Of a DNA stretch of 64,000 bases, positions 1 through 13,100 are shown piece after piece. A program made the position numbers and the translations under genes. The stretch comes from Henricia sp. BOLD:AAB3569. Taxonomy: Eukaryota; Echinodermata; Asteroidea; Spinulosida; Echinasteridae. Below the pieces are notes generated by a model that had not been told where the DNA came from, searched no databases, and saw nothing but the letters and a program-made list of their open reading frames with translations. Each line of letters starts with the position of its first letter. Positions within the stretch are counted from its first letter, which is position 1. Location: contig JBBELK010000329.1 of NCBI GenBank assembly GCA_037783545.1, positions 3,486,501 through 3,550,500 of the forward strand, in the 5' to 3' direction.

Positions 1-198
1 TGATTTTATCTGAACAAAATATATTATAGTGAGCATCTTTTTCCTCCAAATCAGGTTGAATCCCTTAAATATAACCATAGAATTTTGTTGATGAAACTAA
101 AAAAACTGCGACATATCTGACAATATATTTCCAAAGAAAAATACAAAATATGAAGACTGCTTTAGTTTTGAAATCGATTTTGTCATTGATTTTAACAG

Positions 199-441
199 AT
201 AATGAACCACCTGTGCTTGAGTGTCCGGACAACATTGAAGTAAACAGTGATGAAGGAGAGAACTATGCCACTGTCTCATGGTACATGTCCAACGTGACTG
301 ACAACTCTGGGGAGTCACTAACCCCGATGCCTAGCCACCTGTCTGGGTCTGAGTTTCCTTTTGGCCCCACAACGGTGATCGTCTCTGCCACAGATTCCAG
401 TTCTAATATAGGAAATTGCTCTTTCATTGTCAATGTTCTCG
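199..441 (+). CDS. HYR exon 1 (cassette type A)
   Basis: 81 codons, acceptor ttaacag, donor GTGAGT. It reads D-N-E-P-P-V-L-E-C-P-D-N near the start, V-T-D-N-S-G-E-S in the middle and N-C-S-F-I-V-N-V at the end. The two cysteines (ECP and NCS) are the usual HYR pair. It is nearly identical to exon 7, and exon 13 is a more distant relative. The first split codon takes its G from an exon upstream of the window. Confidence 0.92.
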
Positions 442-3400
442 GTGAGTTTTTGCAGATATCAACAAGAACAACTCAAGAAAAGTTAACTGGAAAAGACCAT
501 TCTGTGATCAAAAATCACAGAATGGTCTTTTCCAGATTAGTTTTAAAGACTTTTAAATTATGAAAATAACGTGTTTTGAAAAGAAATTGGTATTGAAAAG
601 AAGAGATATCAAACGTCTCTGATAAGTTGGGTTTAAATAAATTGTCTTTTTACCTACAGATTTTGAAGCACCTAATATTACATGCCCTGACAACATGACA
701 GTGTCAACTGATCCTGGTCTAAACACAGCCACGTTCACCCTGCCTAATCCAATGTCGGCGTTCGACAACTCTGGAGTGTTTATGGTCAACATTGATGACA
801 GTGGAATGATTCGCATGGCTGGTGACAATGTTAGCCTTGATCTCGCAACTGGTCAACATTTACTAGAATATACTGTAGTGGACAACTCCATGAACAATGC
901 AACGTGTGTTGTGTACATCACTGTAATTGGTAGGTAACCTTAGATTAAGGTGATCAATAGTTGTGACAGAATGGATTTAATGGAAGATGAAAATTTACAA
1001 ATAATTTGTTGTCAGTTTTACTTAATTTATTTGTAGGTGCATTTCAATCGTAATATCCCAAGTGAATGAAACCCTTCTTAAATTGCTTATTTTTGTATCA
1101 CATGTTTTAGACACTGAGGATCCAGTCATTACATGTCCTAAGAGTTTCACGGTCGGGACCGATCCTGGCGTAGCCACTGCCAATGCGACGTGGGAGTCGG
1201 TTAATGTGACTGATAACTCCATGATGTCTATTACGCCAGTAAGCGATTCGGTAATTGGGTCCCCGTTGCGTATTGGTGACACTATGGTGCAATACAACGC
1301 TACAGATGGAAGCGGCAACACAGCCACTTGTTCCTTCACTGTCACCGTTGAAGGTAATTTCATCTTTATTTGTTTGTAATTTTTGAAGACCACGAGATCA
1401 ATATGATTTGCCAGTAAAACTAAAATTTCTCACTAAATACAACAAGCCAGCAGTGTTTGCATTTTTTTCTTCCATTTAGTCAGTTTCTGTAAAACGGACG
1501 TTAATATCTTTTTTTTTCAAATTTTAGTTACTGTTTGTTTCTTATGCAGACATGGAGTTGCCTACACTAGGAAACTGCAGTGCACTGACTTTCTACACAT
1601 CTCCTGGTCTAGCATCTGCTTTTGTCTCCAACATCGAACCAGATGCAACAGACAATGTGGGGATTGAACCTGTTTTTTGCTTTGGTATAACGAGCCTTGG
1701 AGTGGTACTCGACATTGGAACACACACTTTCACCTGTGTAGCCAGAGATTTCAGTGGACTGCGGGTATCATGTCAGCGCACCATTATTGTTGAAGGTATG
1801 TCTAAATCTTCAATGAAAAATAAGCTTTTGTCAAAAGATAGTGCTCTTCAAAATCAACAGACGTATCTTGTTTCCCAAATTTAAAAACATCTTTAGAAAT
1901 GACTAACTTGAATTTGTTTGAATTTAATTCGTCATCAGAGGCACAGAGTAAATAATGTTATTCAGGAAATTGTTGGAAAATTTGTTTTCAAAAATGTTTT
2001 TTTTCTTCATATCACCGAAAGTGTGCCAAAAACATGCCAGTAAATTTGCTCTTACACTAAGTCGGATTACCGACCAGTTCTCTTTCGCTTGGACTCAACA
2101 AAAACTCTCTGCATTCCCATGTAGGACTGAATGTTCTGTTTAAGAAAATGCAGGTTTTTCCCCACCAACATTTGTATCGACATGTTAATTTCCGAGGCGT
2201 CCTTGGCTACTGGATACTTGGTCCGGCGTCCAAACAGGCTATGCCATGCATTAAAGAAAGTGGTGCAAATCCATAACTAGACCCTTGCATAACACTGGTC
2301 ACTGCTCAGTCAACTGGAAACATAATGACATGATCAGGGTATTATTTTAAAGAGGAGATTCCACCCTAACGGATGATATCTCCCGTTTATTCAAATGTGC
2401 CCTACTTCAGTTACAATTAGCAATAATATCTCGGTTTCGTTTTTTTTTATCCACCCTGTATAATCACTCAACTATTTTGTTGTAGATTTGGAGCAACACT
2501 GCTGCAGAATTATTTGTTTCCCTTACTTGCTTGTAGGATAGTGTACAAGATATTTAACAATTAGTGAACAGGATTTTAGAACTTGAATAGAGCCGTGTCA
2601 CACTTGTGTGGATTGCTACCCAAAAACATCTCAACCATTTTGCCATAGTAGTCTCAGGCCCGTTCTGTATTTCAAAAGTGCACCATTTTAAACTCACAGA
2701 TAACGAGACTCCAAACATCACCTGTCCGAACAACCAGACCCTTAACACCAACCCTGGCCAGGCTTTGGCTACATTCATGCTCCCTGACGCTGCCTCGGCT
2801 GTTGACAACTCTGAAAGCTTCACCATTTCTATTGATGTCGACGGCAACTCGTACAGTGTCGGTCAAAGTGCTAACTTCAGTCTCGCATCAAGTCCGCACT
2901 TGGTGCAATACACAGCAACTGACAATTTTACAAACAGCGAAACTTGTGACATGTACATCAATGTTACTGGTAAGTAGGTTACATCATTAAACGCTCTTTA
3001 TAGAATGTTTAATTTAGCATGTTTGAGTTATTGACTTTAATTTACTATTGTAATTGTAACTTGTGTTTTCTCGACAGTATTGGCGAGTTTACAGTGGAAC
3101 ATTTTGTCCTTCCGTCAATCAATATTTTTTGTAGGTAATTTTTACTTTGGTTTTTTTATTTTTTAGACGTTGAAGCGCCAATGATTACTTGTCCTCTTGG
3201 TGCACTTAACTCCACGGAACCCGGCTCACAAACTGGGCCTGTGTATTTCCTTGATGCTACTGCTAATGACAACTCCAACCAAACAGTCACACTGACTTCA
3301 AACGCAACGTCAGGAATGCAATTTAACATCGGCAACACCATTGTAGAATTTGTTGCAACAGATACCAGTGGAAACACCAATGAATGTACATTTGTTGTTA

Positions 3401-6400
3401 CAGTAACAGGTAAAACACAATGTCATGGTTAATCATCCTATTCCATCATATTTGATTTTATCTTGACAAATATATTATAGTGAGCATCTTTTTCCTCCAA
3501 ATCAGGTTGAATCCCTTAAATATAACAATAGAAATTTGTCGATGAAACTGATAATTAAAACTGCGACATATCTGACAAAATACAAAATATGAAGACTGCT
3601 TTAGTTTTGAAATCTATTTTGTCATTGATTTCAACAGATGATGAACCACCTGTGCTTGAGTGTCCGGACAACATTGAAGTGAACAGTGATGAAGGAGAGA
3701 ACTATGCCACTGTCTCATGGTACATGTCCAACGTGACTGACAACTCAGGGGAGTCACTAACCCCGATGCCTAGCCACTCGTCTGGGTCTCAGTTTCCTTA
3801 TGGCCCCACAACGGTGATCGTCTCTGCCACAGATTCCAGTTCTAATATAGGAAATTGCTCTTTCATTGTCAATGTTCTCGGTGAGTTTTTGCAGTTTTTG
3901 AAGAACAACTCAAGAAAAGTTAACTGGAAAAGACCATTCTGTGATCAAAAATCACAGAATGGTCTTTTCCAGATTAGTTTTAAAGACTTTTTAATTATGA
4001 AAAGAACAAAGAAATTGGTATTGAAAAGAAGAGATATCAAACGTCTCTGATAAGTTGGGTTTAAATAAATTGTCTTTTTACCTACAGATTTTGAAGCACC
4101 TAATATTACATGCCCTGACAACATGACAGTGTCAACTGATCCTGGTCTAAACACAGCCACGTTCACCCTGCCTAATCCAATGTCGGCGTTCGACAACTCT
4201 GGAGTGTTTATGGTCAACATTGATGACAGTGGAATGATTCGCATGGCTGGTGACAATGTTAGCCTTGATCTCGCAACTGGTCAACATTTACTAGAATATA
4301 CTGTAGTGGACAACTCCATGAACAATGCAACGTGTGTTGTGTACATCACTGTAATTGGTACGTAACCTTAGATTAAGGTGATCAATAGTTGTGACAGAAT
4401 GGATAAAAGGGAAAATGTAAAATTTATAAATAATTTGTTGGCAGTTTTACTTAATTTATGTTTCAATCCTAATATCCCAAGTGAATGAAACCCTTCCTAA
4501 ATTGCTTATTTTTGTATCACATGTTTTAGACACTGAGGATCCAGTCATTACATGTCCTCAGAGTTTCACGGTCGGGACCGATCCTGGCGTAGCGACTGCC
4601 AATGTGACGTGGGAGTCAGTTAATGTGACTGATAACTCCATGATGTCTATTACACCAGTAAGCGATTCGGTAATCGGGTCCCCGTTGCGTATTGGTGACA
4701 CTATGGTGCAATACAACGCTACAGATGGCAGCGGCAACACAGCCACTTGTTCCTTCACTGTCACCGTTGAAGGTAATTTCATCTTTATTTTTTTGTAATT
4801 TTTGAAGACCACGAGACTTTACCGTGATCAATACGATTTGCCACCAAATACAACAAGCCAGCAGTGTTTGCATTTTTTTCTTTCATTCTGTCAGTTTCTG
4901 TAAAACAGACATTCATATCTTTTCTTTTCAAATTTTAGTTACTGTTTGTTTCTTATGCAGACATGGAGTTGCCTACACTAGGAAACTGCAGTGCACTGAC
5001 TTTCTACACATCTCCTGGTCTAGCATCTGCTTTTGTCTCCAACATCGAGCCAGATGCAACAGACAATGTGGGGCTTGAACCTGTTTTTTGCTTTGGTATA
5101 ACAAGCCTTGGAGTGGTACTCGACATTGGAACACACACTTTCACCTGTGTAGCCAGAGATTTCAGTGGACTGCGGATGTCATGTCAGCGCACCATTATTG
5201 TTGAAGGTATGTCTAAATCTCAATGAAAAAAAGCTTTTGTCAAAAGACAGCTCTGTTCTTCAAAAGCCACTCGTGTTTCAGAACTTTTAGTACAACCCCA
5301 AGATAATGTTTGAGTCAAACTGGTTTATTTTGAATAAATCCCAATTGGTGAGGAACAACTGCAATACCGTGTTTTGAGACCACCAGTTGGCTTCGTAGCT
5401 CAATTGGTCTGTGGTTCAAATCCCAGTGGAGACAAGTTGTTTTTCACTGCATCCAGATTTCCCAAATTCATGGACATGTATCCACATTTCTATCAAATTA
5501 ATTCATCTTGGCCTTTCCTGAGTCACGTCAGGGGACCGTTATTGTTGAAGGTATGTGAATTGTAGTTTTCAAGATTCATTCACAGAATATATTTAGTTGA
5601 TTTGTTCAAATTGATTTTATTTGTATATTTTCCTTATCTAACATGGTCTAATAATTAACACTTCCTAACTTTTAATCGATTCAATTTGATCCACTTTTAA
5701 TGTTGACACATGTAACCTTTCCATATTGTAGCCCAAGTGCTTTTCTAGATTTCATGCTTTCTAGTCTTCTGTTGACTTGCTAACTGTTATAATTTATAAT
5801 GATTTTCTCGTTTGTTTATGTATTGGCCTTTGTTTTGTTTTATTCTTAACACCTAAATTTTATACTTTATATATTTTATACTTTAAACCTAGTATACTGA
5901 GTTTATACTGGGTAATTATGTAGTAACAATGTATTAAATGAGCAACTAATCTTTATATTTCTACTACATGTATGTGATTAACAATTTTTTTCCCCTATGA
6001 ATTGTTCCAAAATTGTCACTTTTATTGATTGCTTTCCGGTGACGTCACGCCTTCCATCTACCATTTTGGGTGTCATTTTTTCAGGATCCACGTGGCTCGA
6101 GTGATTACCAGCAAGAAAAGCGCATTGGTTGCACTTACCTTCGTTGCTTAACCTTCCTTTATGTTGTTGCGCAATGGCTGTTGTATCGAGAAAGATAAAA
6201 ATGTATTTCTTCAGGCTAAAAATCGTGATCAAGTAAAAACACTTTCGTTTTTAAAGCGACTACGTACATGCTCAATAATTTGAACGTATATCGCAACGCG
6301 CGCGTGCGGCATTCTCGAATGAAAATACGCTGGTGAGTATTTTTTACGCATGTTCATGTGCATCTTTTGGCGCGAGTGTGTACGCGAGTGTGATCGTTGA

Positions 6401-9400
6401 CACTCAAACATTCCCAGATGTTCTACGTCACGGAAAGCAATCAATTGCATGGTAAGCAGATCAAGTAGAGAAAGTTCACAAATCATGTACCAATGAAGTG
6501 TACATGGTGGTTTGGTCCAAAATTATGAATCAACTTGCAAATTTACTTTTGCCAAGTTTAATTGCTTCATAAACATCCATTGATTGTTTTGTACCTTTTG
6601 TTCTTGTTCAATAAAGATTAAACTTGTTTGTGGTGCAGTAACACCGTTGAGTGTGTGCATACACAAACTGCACACATGCCCTCTGTTGTCATGAATTTTT
6701 ATTGTACACCGACTCGGTTACATTAGTCTTGGATTTTTCAGGTTTTCTGAAGTATTACTGCATGTATGTGGCTGAAATGTCTACAAGATAGTTTTCTCGG
6801 CCTATGCTTTCAATTACCAGTGGAAATCATGCCGTTTTTAACACTTTACCAAACTGGTATACTACCCGTGTAAAAAAAAAAACACTCTCGCAATGAAAAT
6901 TTGAGAAAATATTCCGTCTTTGTACAAAATATTTTGCATTTTAGTAAAATGTCCTATAATGATGCTATGTCAGTGCTCTATTTATTTCCTAGTAGATCAT
7001 GAACTAACTACTCATTTCTTAGCAGATCATGAACTAACTACTCATTTCTTAGCAGATCATGAACTAACCAAGAAATTAACTCCCTTGCGCTTGTAGTACA
7101 TGGCCAGTGCCAGGATTGTGCTGTACAGTCAAACAACATTGCAGATTACCTTATGACAGAAACCTTGTATTATCAGGAATGTTGAACAAGGAATTAGGAC
7201 CAAAGTGCTCTTATTATTGACATTAGTCTGTAGCTATTTTCAAAAGGAAAAAAAATGATCCATTCTAACAAACTTTCAGCATCATTTCTGCAGCCTTTTT
7301 AGCAAAATGTGTACCATGTTTCTTCTTAAAACCCATTTTCTTCTTTTCTTTTCTTTTAATAATTTGTCCCCATTCTACCACCACCTTCCCTGTATGTTGT
7401 TTTCAATCATTTACATGTGTTTCAGACTTTGTCATTTTTAACCCCATCCTGTGATTTGAAACCTCACAGATAACGAGACTCCAAACATCACCTGTCCGAA
7501 CAACCAGACCCTTAACACCAACCCTGGCCAGGCTTTTGCTACATTCATGCTCCCTGACGCTGCCTCGGCTGTTGACAACTCTGGAAGCTTCACCATTTCT
7601 ATTGATGTCGATGGCAACTCGTACAGCGTCGGTCAAAGTGCTAACTTCAGTCTCGCATCAAGTCCGCACTTGGTGCAATACACAGCAACTGACAATTTTA
7701 CAAACAGCGAAACTTGTGACATGTACATCAATGTTACTGGTAAGTAAGCCTTGGTGAAAAATAGCTCGCAGTCAATGAGATTTGTTTACAGTTTAAAGCC
7801 CCAGGACGTCATTTGCAGTAGCCCAAAATTTGTATTCACAAGTTGATAAAAATAAAAGTGACTAAAAGTGTTGATAGCAATGGTAACAAACGCCATATGA
7901 TTTTTTTCCGTTTAAAATGGTACCTTTGTGGGAGAAATTGTCAACTGACGGTGCTTAAAAAATTGTGTGCAGATGATTTTTTTAAAACATTTATTCAACA
8001 TAAAGACCATGCATGGATTTTGTAGGTTTTCTCAGGTATTACTGCATCTATGTGGCTGATACTTCTACAAGACAATATAATTATTTAGTTATTGAATCTG
8101 TCTTTAAGCATATTACAAACTTGTGGTTTGTGAGGCCTTCAAATGAATGCCATTCAGTTGGGAATTGTTTATGCATGTGCCACCTAAGAGGAAAAACCTT
8201 CCTACGTACCATATCATGATGGTCAGAAGGACCAGTAGATTAGAGAAGTCTACTGGTCCTGTTGAAAATTTAGTGGTCCACTGGTGCTTTTCAAAATGGC
8301 ACCGAGATACTGCAACACTTTCTGGTTTAAGGTCATTGAGTGCAGGATAGATGGGATTGCTTTTTGATCCAACACTGGGGCATGTCTGGAGAGATCGGAG
8401 AAAGAAATGTAGTTATCTGAAAATGTCTAAAGCGATCAGGAATTGTTGGAGGTAACCAGGAATTCTTTGCATCGAGTAAAAAATGTTTACTGTGGATTAG
8501 GCATCGGGGAATGTTTCCATGAGTCAGGAAATGTTTTTACTGGTCCATTGGACCAGCATTTTTTAGAGATCTACTGGTCCTTCTGATTTTTTTACTGGTC
8601 TCGGACCACAGGACCGGTGTTAATTTTGACCTCTCCCTTCACCCTATTAGATGTTGAGCACCAGGCATCGAGCCCCTGGTGTCGAGCCCCTGGTGTCAAA
8701 CGTCCGGTGTCTTGACAATTAAAGATATTGTCAACTTAAAGATAGTATACATGATTGGTAAACTGTTAAAAATAGTTTTATCCCCCTGTGTGATTGAAGA
8801 TATGCATGATTAAAACCAACCTGAGCAAAAAACCAGCTCCGTACTTCGTCTAACTTTTGAGAAAACAGTCAAAAAAGGGTTTGCAGTTATTTCGCCCCAA
8901 AACCACTTCGTCCTTGACCATTTCGCCCTGAACCACGGCCTGTACACGAAGTGGTTTTGGGGCGAAGTAGCATTTGGGCGATGTAGTGTTTGGACGAAGT
9001 GATTTGGGACGAAATGGCACTTGGGCGAAGTGGTTTGGGGGCGAAGTGGTTTGGGGGCGAAATGGCACTTGGGCAAAAATGGTTTTGGGGCGAATTGAAT
9101 TTTCGTCTCATGAGACGAAAATTACTCATTTCTCAAAGACTATAGCACTTTAGACAAAACCATTTCAGGGGAAGGTTTATATTGTTTAAGAGTTAGGCGT
9201 AAATCTGTGAACATTTCTGATTTTCGAGATACCAGTCATGTATACTGCCTTTAAGACAAAGTGCCTTGCTCAGGAACACATGGCTCAGACCACGTATAGA
9301 ACCTGTAAACTTATACAAAACACTTAATTTCTGTAGGCAATTCAGAAAGTTTACTTTCATTTTCAGACACTGAGCGACCAATGTTGATATGTCCTGCCCA

Positions 9401-10079
9401 AGTACCTAACAACACGGAATCCGATTCACCAACTGGTATCGCCAACTTTGACCTCGCCGTGGTGACTGACAACTCGGGAGAGAGCCTTGTGCCTACATCA
9501 AATGCGACTTCAGGATCCTCATTTCCTATTGGAGTAACTGTTGTTCAGTTTGTTGCTGTGGACAGTAGTGGCAATGAGGGCGAATGCACATTTTTAATAA
9601 TCATCACAGGTAAAGTATGTATGTACGTACGTACGTATATACAGACAGAGGGGAGAAGACATAGGGAGCCGGAGCCAATGCGTATGGCCAATGTTAGTCA
9701 ATAAATAATGTCACAAATTTTGCGTACATATGCAGAGACTTGGAAAACAGGAATCAGCGGCGTAGCTAGACCATTTTGAATAGGGGGAGGGGTGACCAAA
9801 ATTTGCAAACGGATGCCGGGCCTGGGGGGGCAGGCTTGGTGAGCGGGATTGGTGAGCGGAGTAGCGCTCTCGCGGGTCAACACCTGCCGACATAATGTAT
9901 TGTATTACTAGCGCTGTAATAGCATTGCCGATATATAGCCGTGGAGTTTTGATGAGCGGTTCTATATCACTTTAATTCTTCAATTTCTTAATTTGTTTTG
10001 CCGACAGCACCATGAATTTGCCGACAGTATCATGATTTTGCCGACAAAAAGGAAAAATAGGGGTTTGTCACACCCTTAC

Positions 10080-10113
<34 letters not shown>

Positions 10114-13100
10114 CCCCCCCCACCCCCTAGCGACGCCGCTGACAGTTTTATAGCAGATGGTCCAGCAGCCAATTTCACAAAAAGTGCGTAGTTTGTGCAA
10201 CTTTTGAAAACTGCATAGGCCTCATAGCTTGCGTGTATTTATTGCGCAAGTGAGCTTACACAGTGCGTAAGGTTTTGTGACATCCCTTTCAGTAAACGAG
10301 AGTTTACTGTATTGCTTTTTACTGTCCTTGATTCATTTTAAGCTGTATACGTTCTCTGAATGGTATTGGTAATTTTGTCTGTTATCAGATGATCAGCCAC
10401 CAATGGTCCAATGTCCTGACCACATCATGCAAGGCACCGATCAAGGCCAGAACTATTCCACAGTCTCGTGGTTTGCAGCTAACGCGACAGATAATTCAGG
10501 AGAGTCCATTGTGCCTGTTGAGAGTATAACCTCAGGTTCTCAGTTTCCCATTGGACTAACCACTGTGTACATTGATGCTGAAGATTCAAGTGGACGGCGA
10601 GCATCTTGTTCCTTCTATGTTAATGTGACAGGTACGTGATACCGTAAAATTTAATTGTATGTATGTGGCCATGCTCGGGACCGTAAACAAAAAAATGGCC
10701 ACTATAAACTGGGGACCACTTTATAAAGATTGCATTACAGTGAAACTTGTATATATAGTGGCCACCCTCGGGACTGGCCACTGTAAACAGGTGGTCTCTT
10801 TATAGAGGTTGTATTAGCATTATATACATGGCATTTCGGACCAAAGATGGGTGGCCACTATAAACAGATGGCCCCTTTATAAAGGTTGCCTTAATAGCAG
10901 GTTTCACTGTACTTTTTACTAGTCCACAGTGGCAAAGATACAATAGTGCGCAGATGTTACGACGTCAAAATATCACAAAATAACTCATGCAATTATTAAA
11001 GCTGAGGAGAAAAAAGCCGTTTCCTACTAGTCAAAAATATTCATGGTTGGTAGCGAAAAACATGCTTTTGTTCTCATTTGTTTGGCTGAAAATATCAGTT
11101 ATGTTGGCCACATTCTTGCATCGTACTTTTGCTGTTTAAGTGTTTAGAATGTCAGAATTTAAAAAGAAAAATCTTTAAAAAAAGAAAAGGAAATAAAAAA
11201 TAGAAAAGTTGATTATGAACACAAGAGTGAGCCAATTTTTGTAGGAAAGTAAAGAAGAAAAATGGTTTCAGGTAGACAATAAGTTATTATTTTTTACTGA
11301 TTTGTTTTAATATAAAGATACAAGTTCTGCAATTCATCTATATTGTCTGTGCTCACTTTAACAGAAACATTTTCAGAATTGATCCAGGTTTATTACAAAA
11401 CGAACTCCCAATACAACCATCCCCCTTGTATTTACAAGTATTCACTAAGACCTTTTTTATTTCTCCCTATTTACAGATGACGAACCTCCAAACATCGAAT
11501 GTCCACGTAATCTGACAGTTTACACACAACCTGGCACAAATTTTGCTGAAGTTAGTTTGCCAGCTCCTGTATCGATCTCCGACAATTCAGGAACATTCAC
11601 GCTGATTATTAGCGTATCTGGCTTAACGTCCATGGTCGGCAGTTTTGTTAACCTTTTTCAGACAACTCCCCAACGTACAGCGCAGTACATTGCGTCCGAT
11701 TCCGTGAACAGTGCAACGTGTGACATGTTAATCTATGTTATTGGTAAGCCTTTTCTTGGTAATGTTAATTTTGCAAAATAAAGTTGCAAAACAGATGTGC
11801 GGTTGGTGGGAATTAGCATGTGGGAATTTCGGAGAGTTCGTTTCCAAAGGGCATTCAATTTCATAGGAACCTTTAACAAGACAATTGGGGGGCGCATCAC
11901 TTTAGGAAGACACAAAAATAAAGTATAGAAAAGGTTTCAAACTAGATTTGTGCCAACTGCTGCAGTTTTCCACCCCAATTTCTTCATGGCTTATAACAGG
12001 CAACATATAAAACAAACCCAATATACCCAGCACGATATGTGGCAAAGGGACTCCTCCTAATGCCCCTATACCTCAACACACTCTTCCCTTTTGTTAACGC
12101 ACCAACACCCCCTAAAAACTGAAAGGAATTCCTTGGATGTTTGAGACACAATGGGGGAACAATGGTAGGGGGAATGCCCTCTGCTACATATCGTGCTGCA
12201 TATGAAACCCAAACAGCCATGTACTACAAATTTTTCAGCAAGTTGGAGAAAACAGTGGAATTTTTTGTGCACAATTGAATGTGATCAGCATGTGTTTGCT
12301 TCTTGTGATATCACAACTTTGCTCATGAATATGCATACATTACATTAACATAAAACCAAAAACCTCTATTTTAGCCTCAAAACAATTCCCAAATATGATT
12401 GTTATGACTGAAACTGAGTAGAGTAGTTCCATAGCATAGATTCCATTGATAAAAATGGCATATCATGGGCCCCTTAAGTTTTTCTTACTATGAGACTTCT
12501 GAACGCCTAAAATGTTTCTTGGGAAGTTTGTGAAATGAGTCCCTTGCTCCCTAGTTAAAGCTAGGAACTAGTTTAATTACCAAATTCCAATCTGTCAGTA
12601 GAAAGCATTCTTTCTTCAATTCAATCCCCCAGATAACGAGGATCCCGTTCTTATATGTCCTGATGACCAAGCATTGGTCGTACCCGATGGTCAACTGAAT
12701 GCGGCCGTCACGTGGCAACCGCCACAAGTAACGGACAATTCCCGTGAAGACCTGGAAGCGTTCTCATCCCACGACAACGGGACAGTGTTTGCCATCGGCG
12801 AAGGCACTACGGTGTTTTACAATGCTACTGATTCATCTGGGAACACGGGCTACTGTAACTTTACTGTCAGGGTGATTGGTAAGTTATCCAGATAAACCAA
12901 GCATATAGACCCATTGCACCGACAGCTATGACATTGGGCAGGTTTTCATATTTAACCCTATTAGTGCCCATTGTTAACATTTAAAGGCACAGGCTCGTCA
13001 GCAATGCGCGCGCGCCAAATTCGTACTACGAAATACGCGGCTCCACGACTTTGCTATGGACCTGCGTATTTCGTGGCACGAATTTGGCGCGGGCGCATTG

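Noticed and set aside
5388..5450. A tRNA gene
   Set aside because: A- and B-box-like stretches are adjacent with no anticodon arm.
8810..9129. Three overlapping minus-strand frames rich in P-K-P-L-R-P
   Set aside because: All three phases are open because the core is a short G/C-rich tandem repeat in a transposon. The same happens at 49313-49528 on the plus strand.
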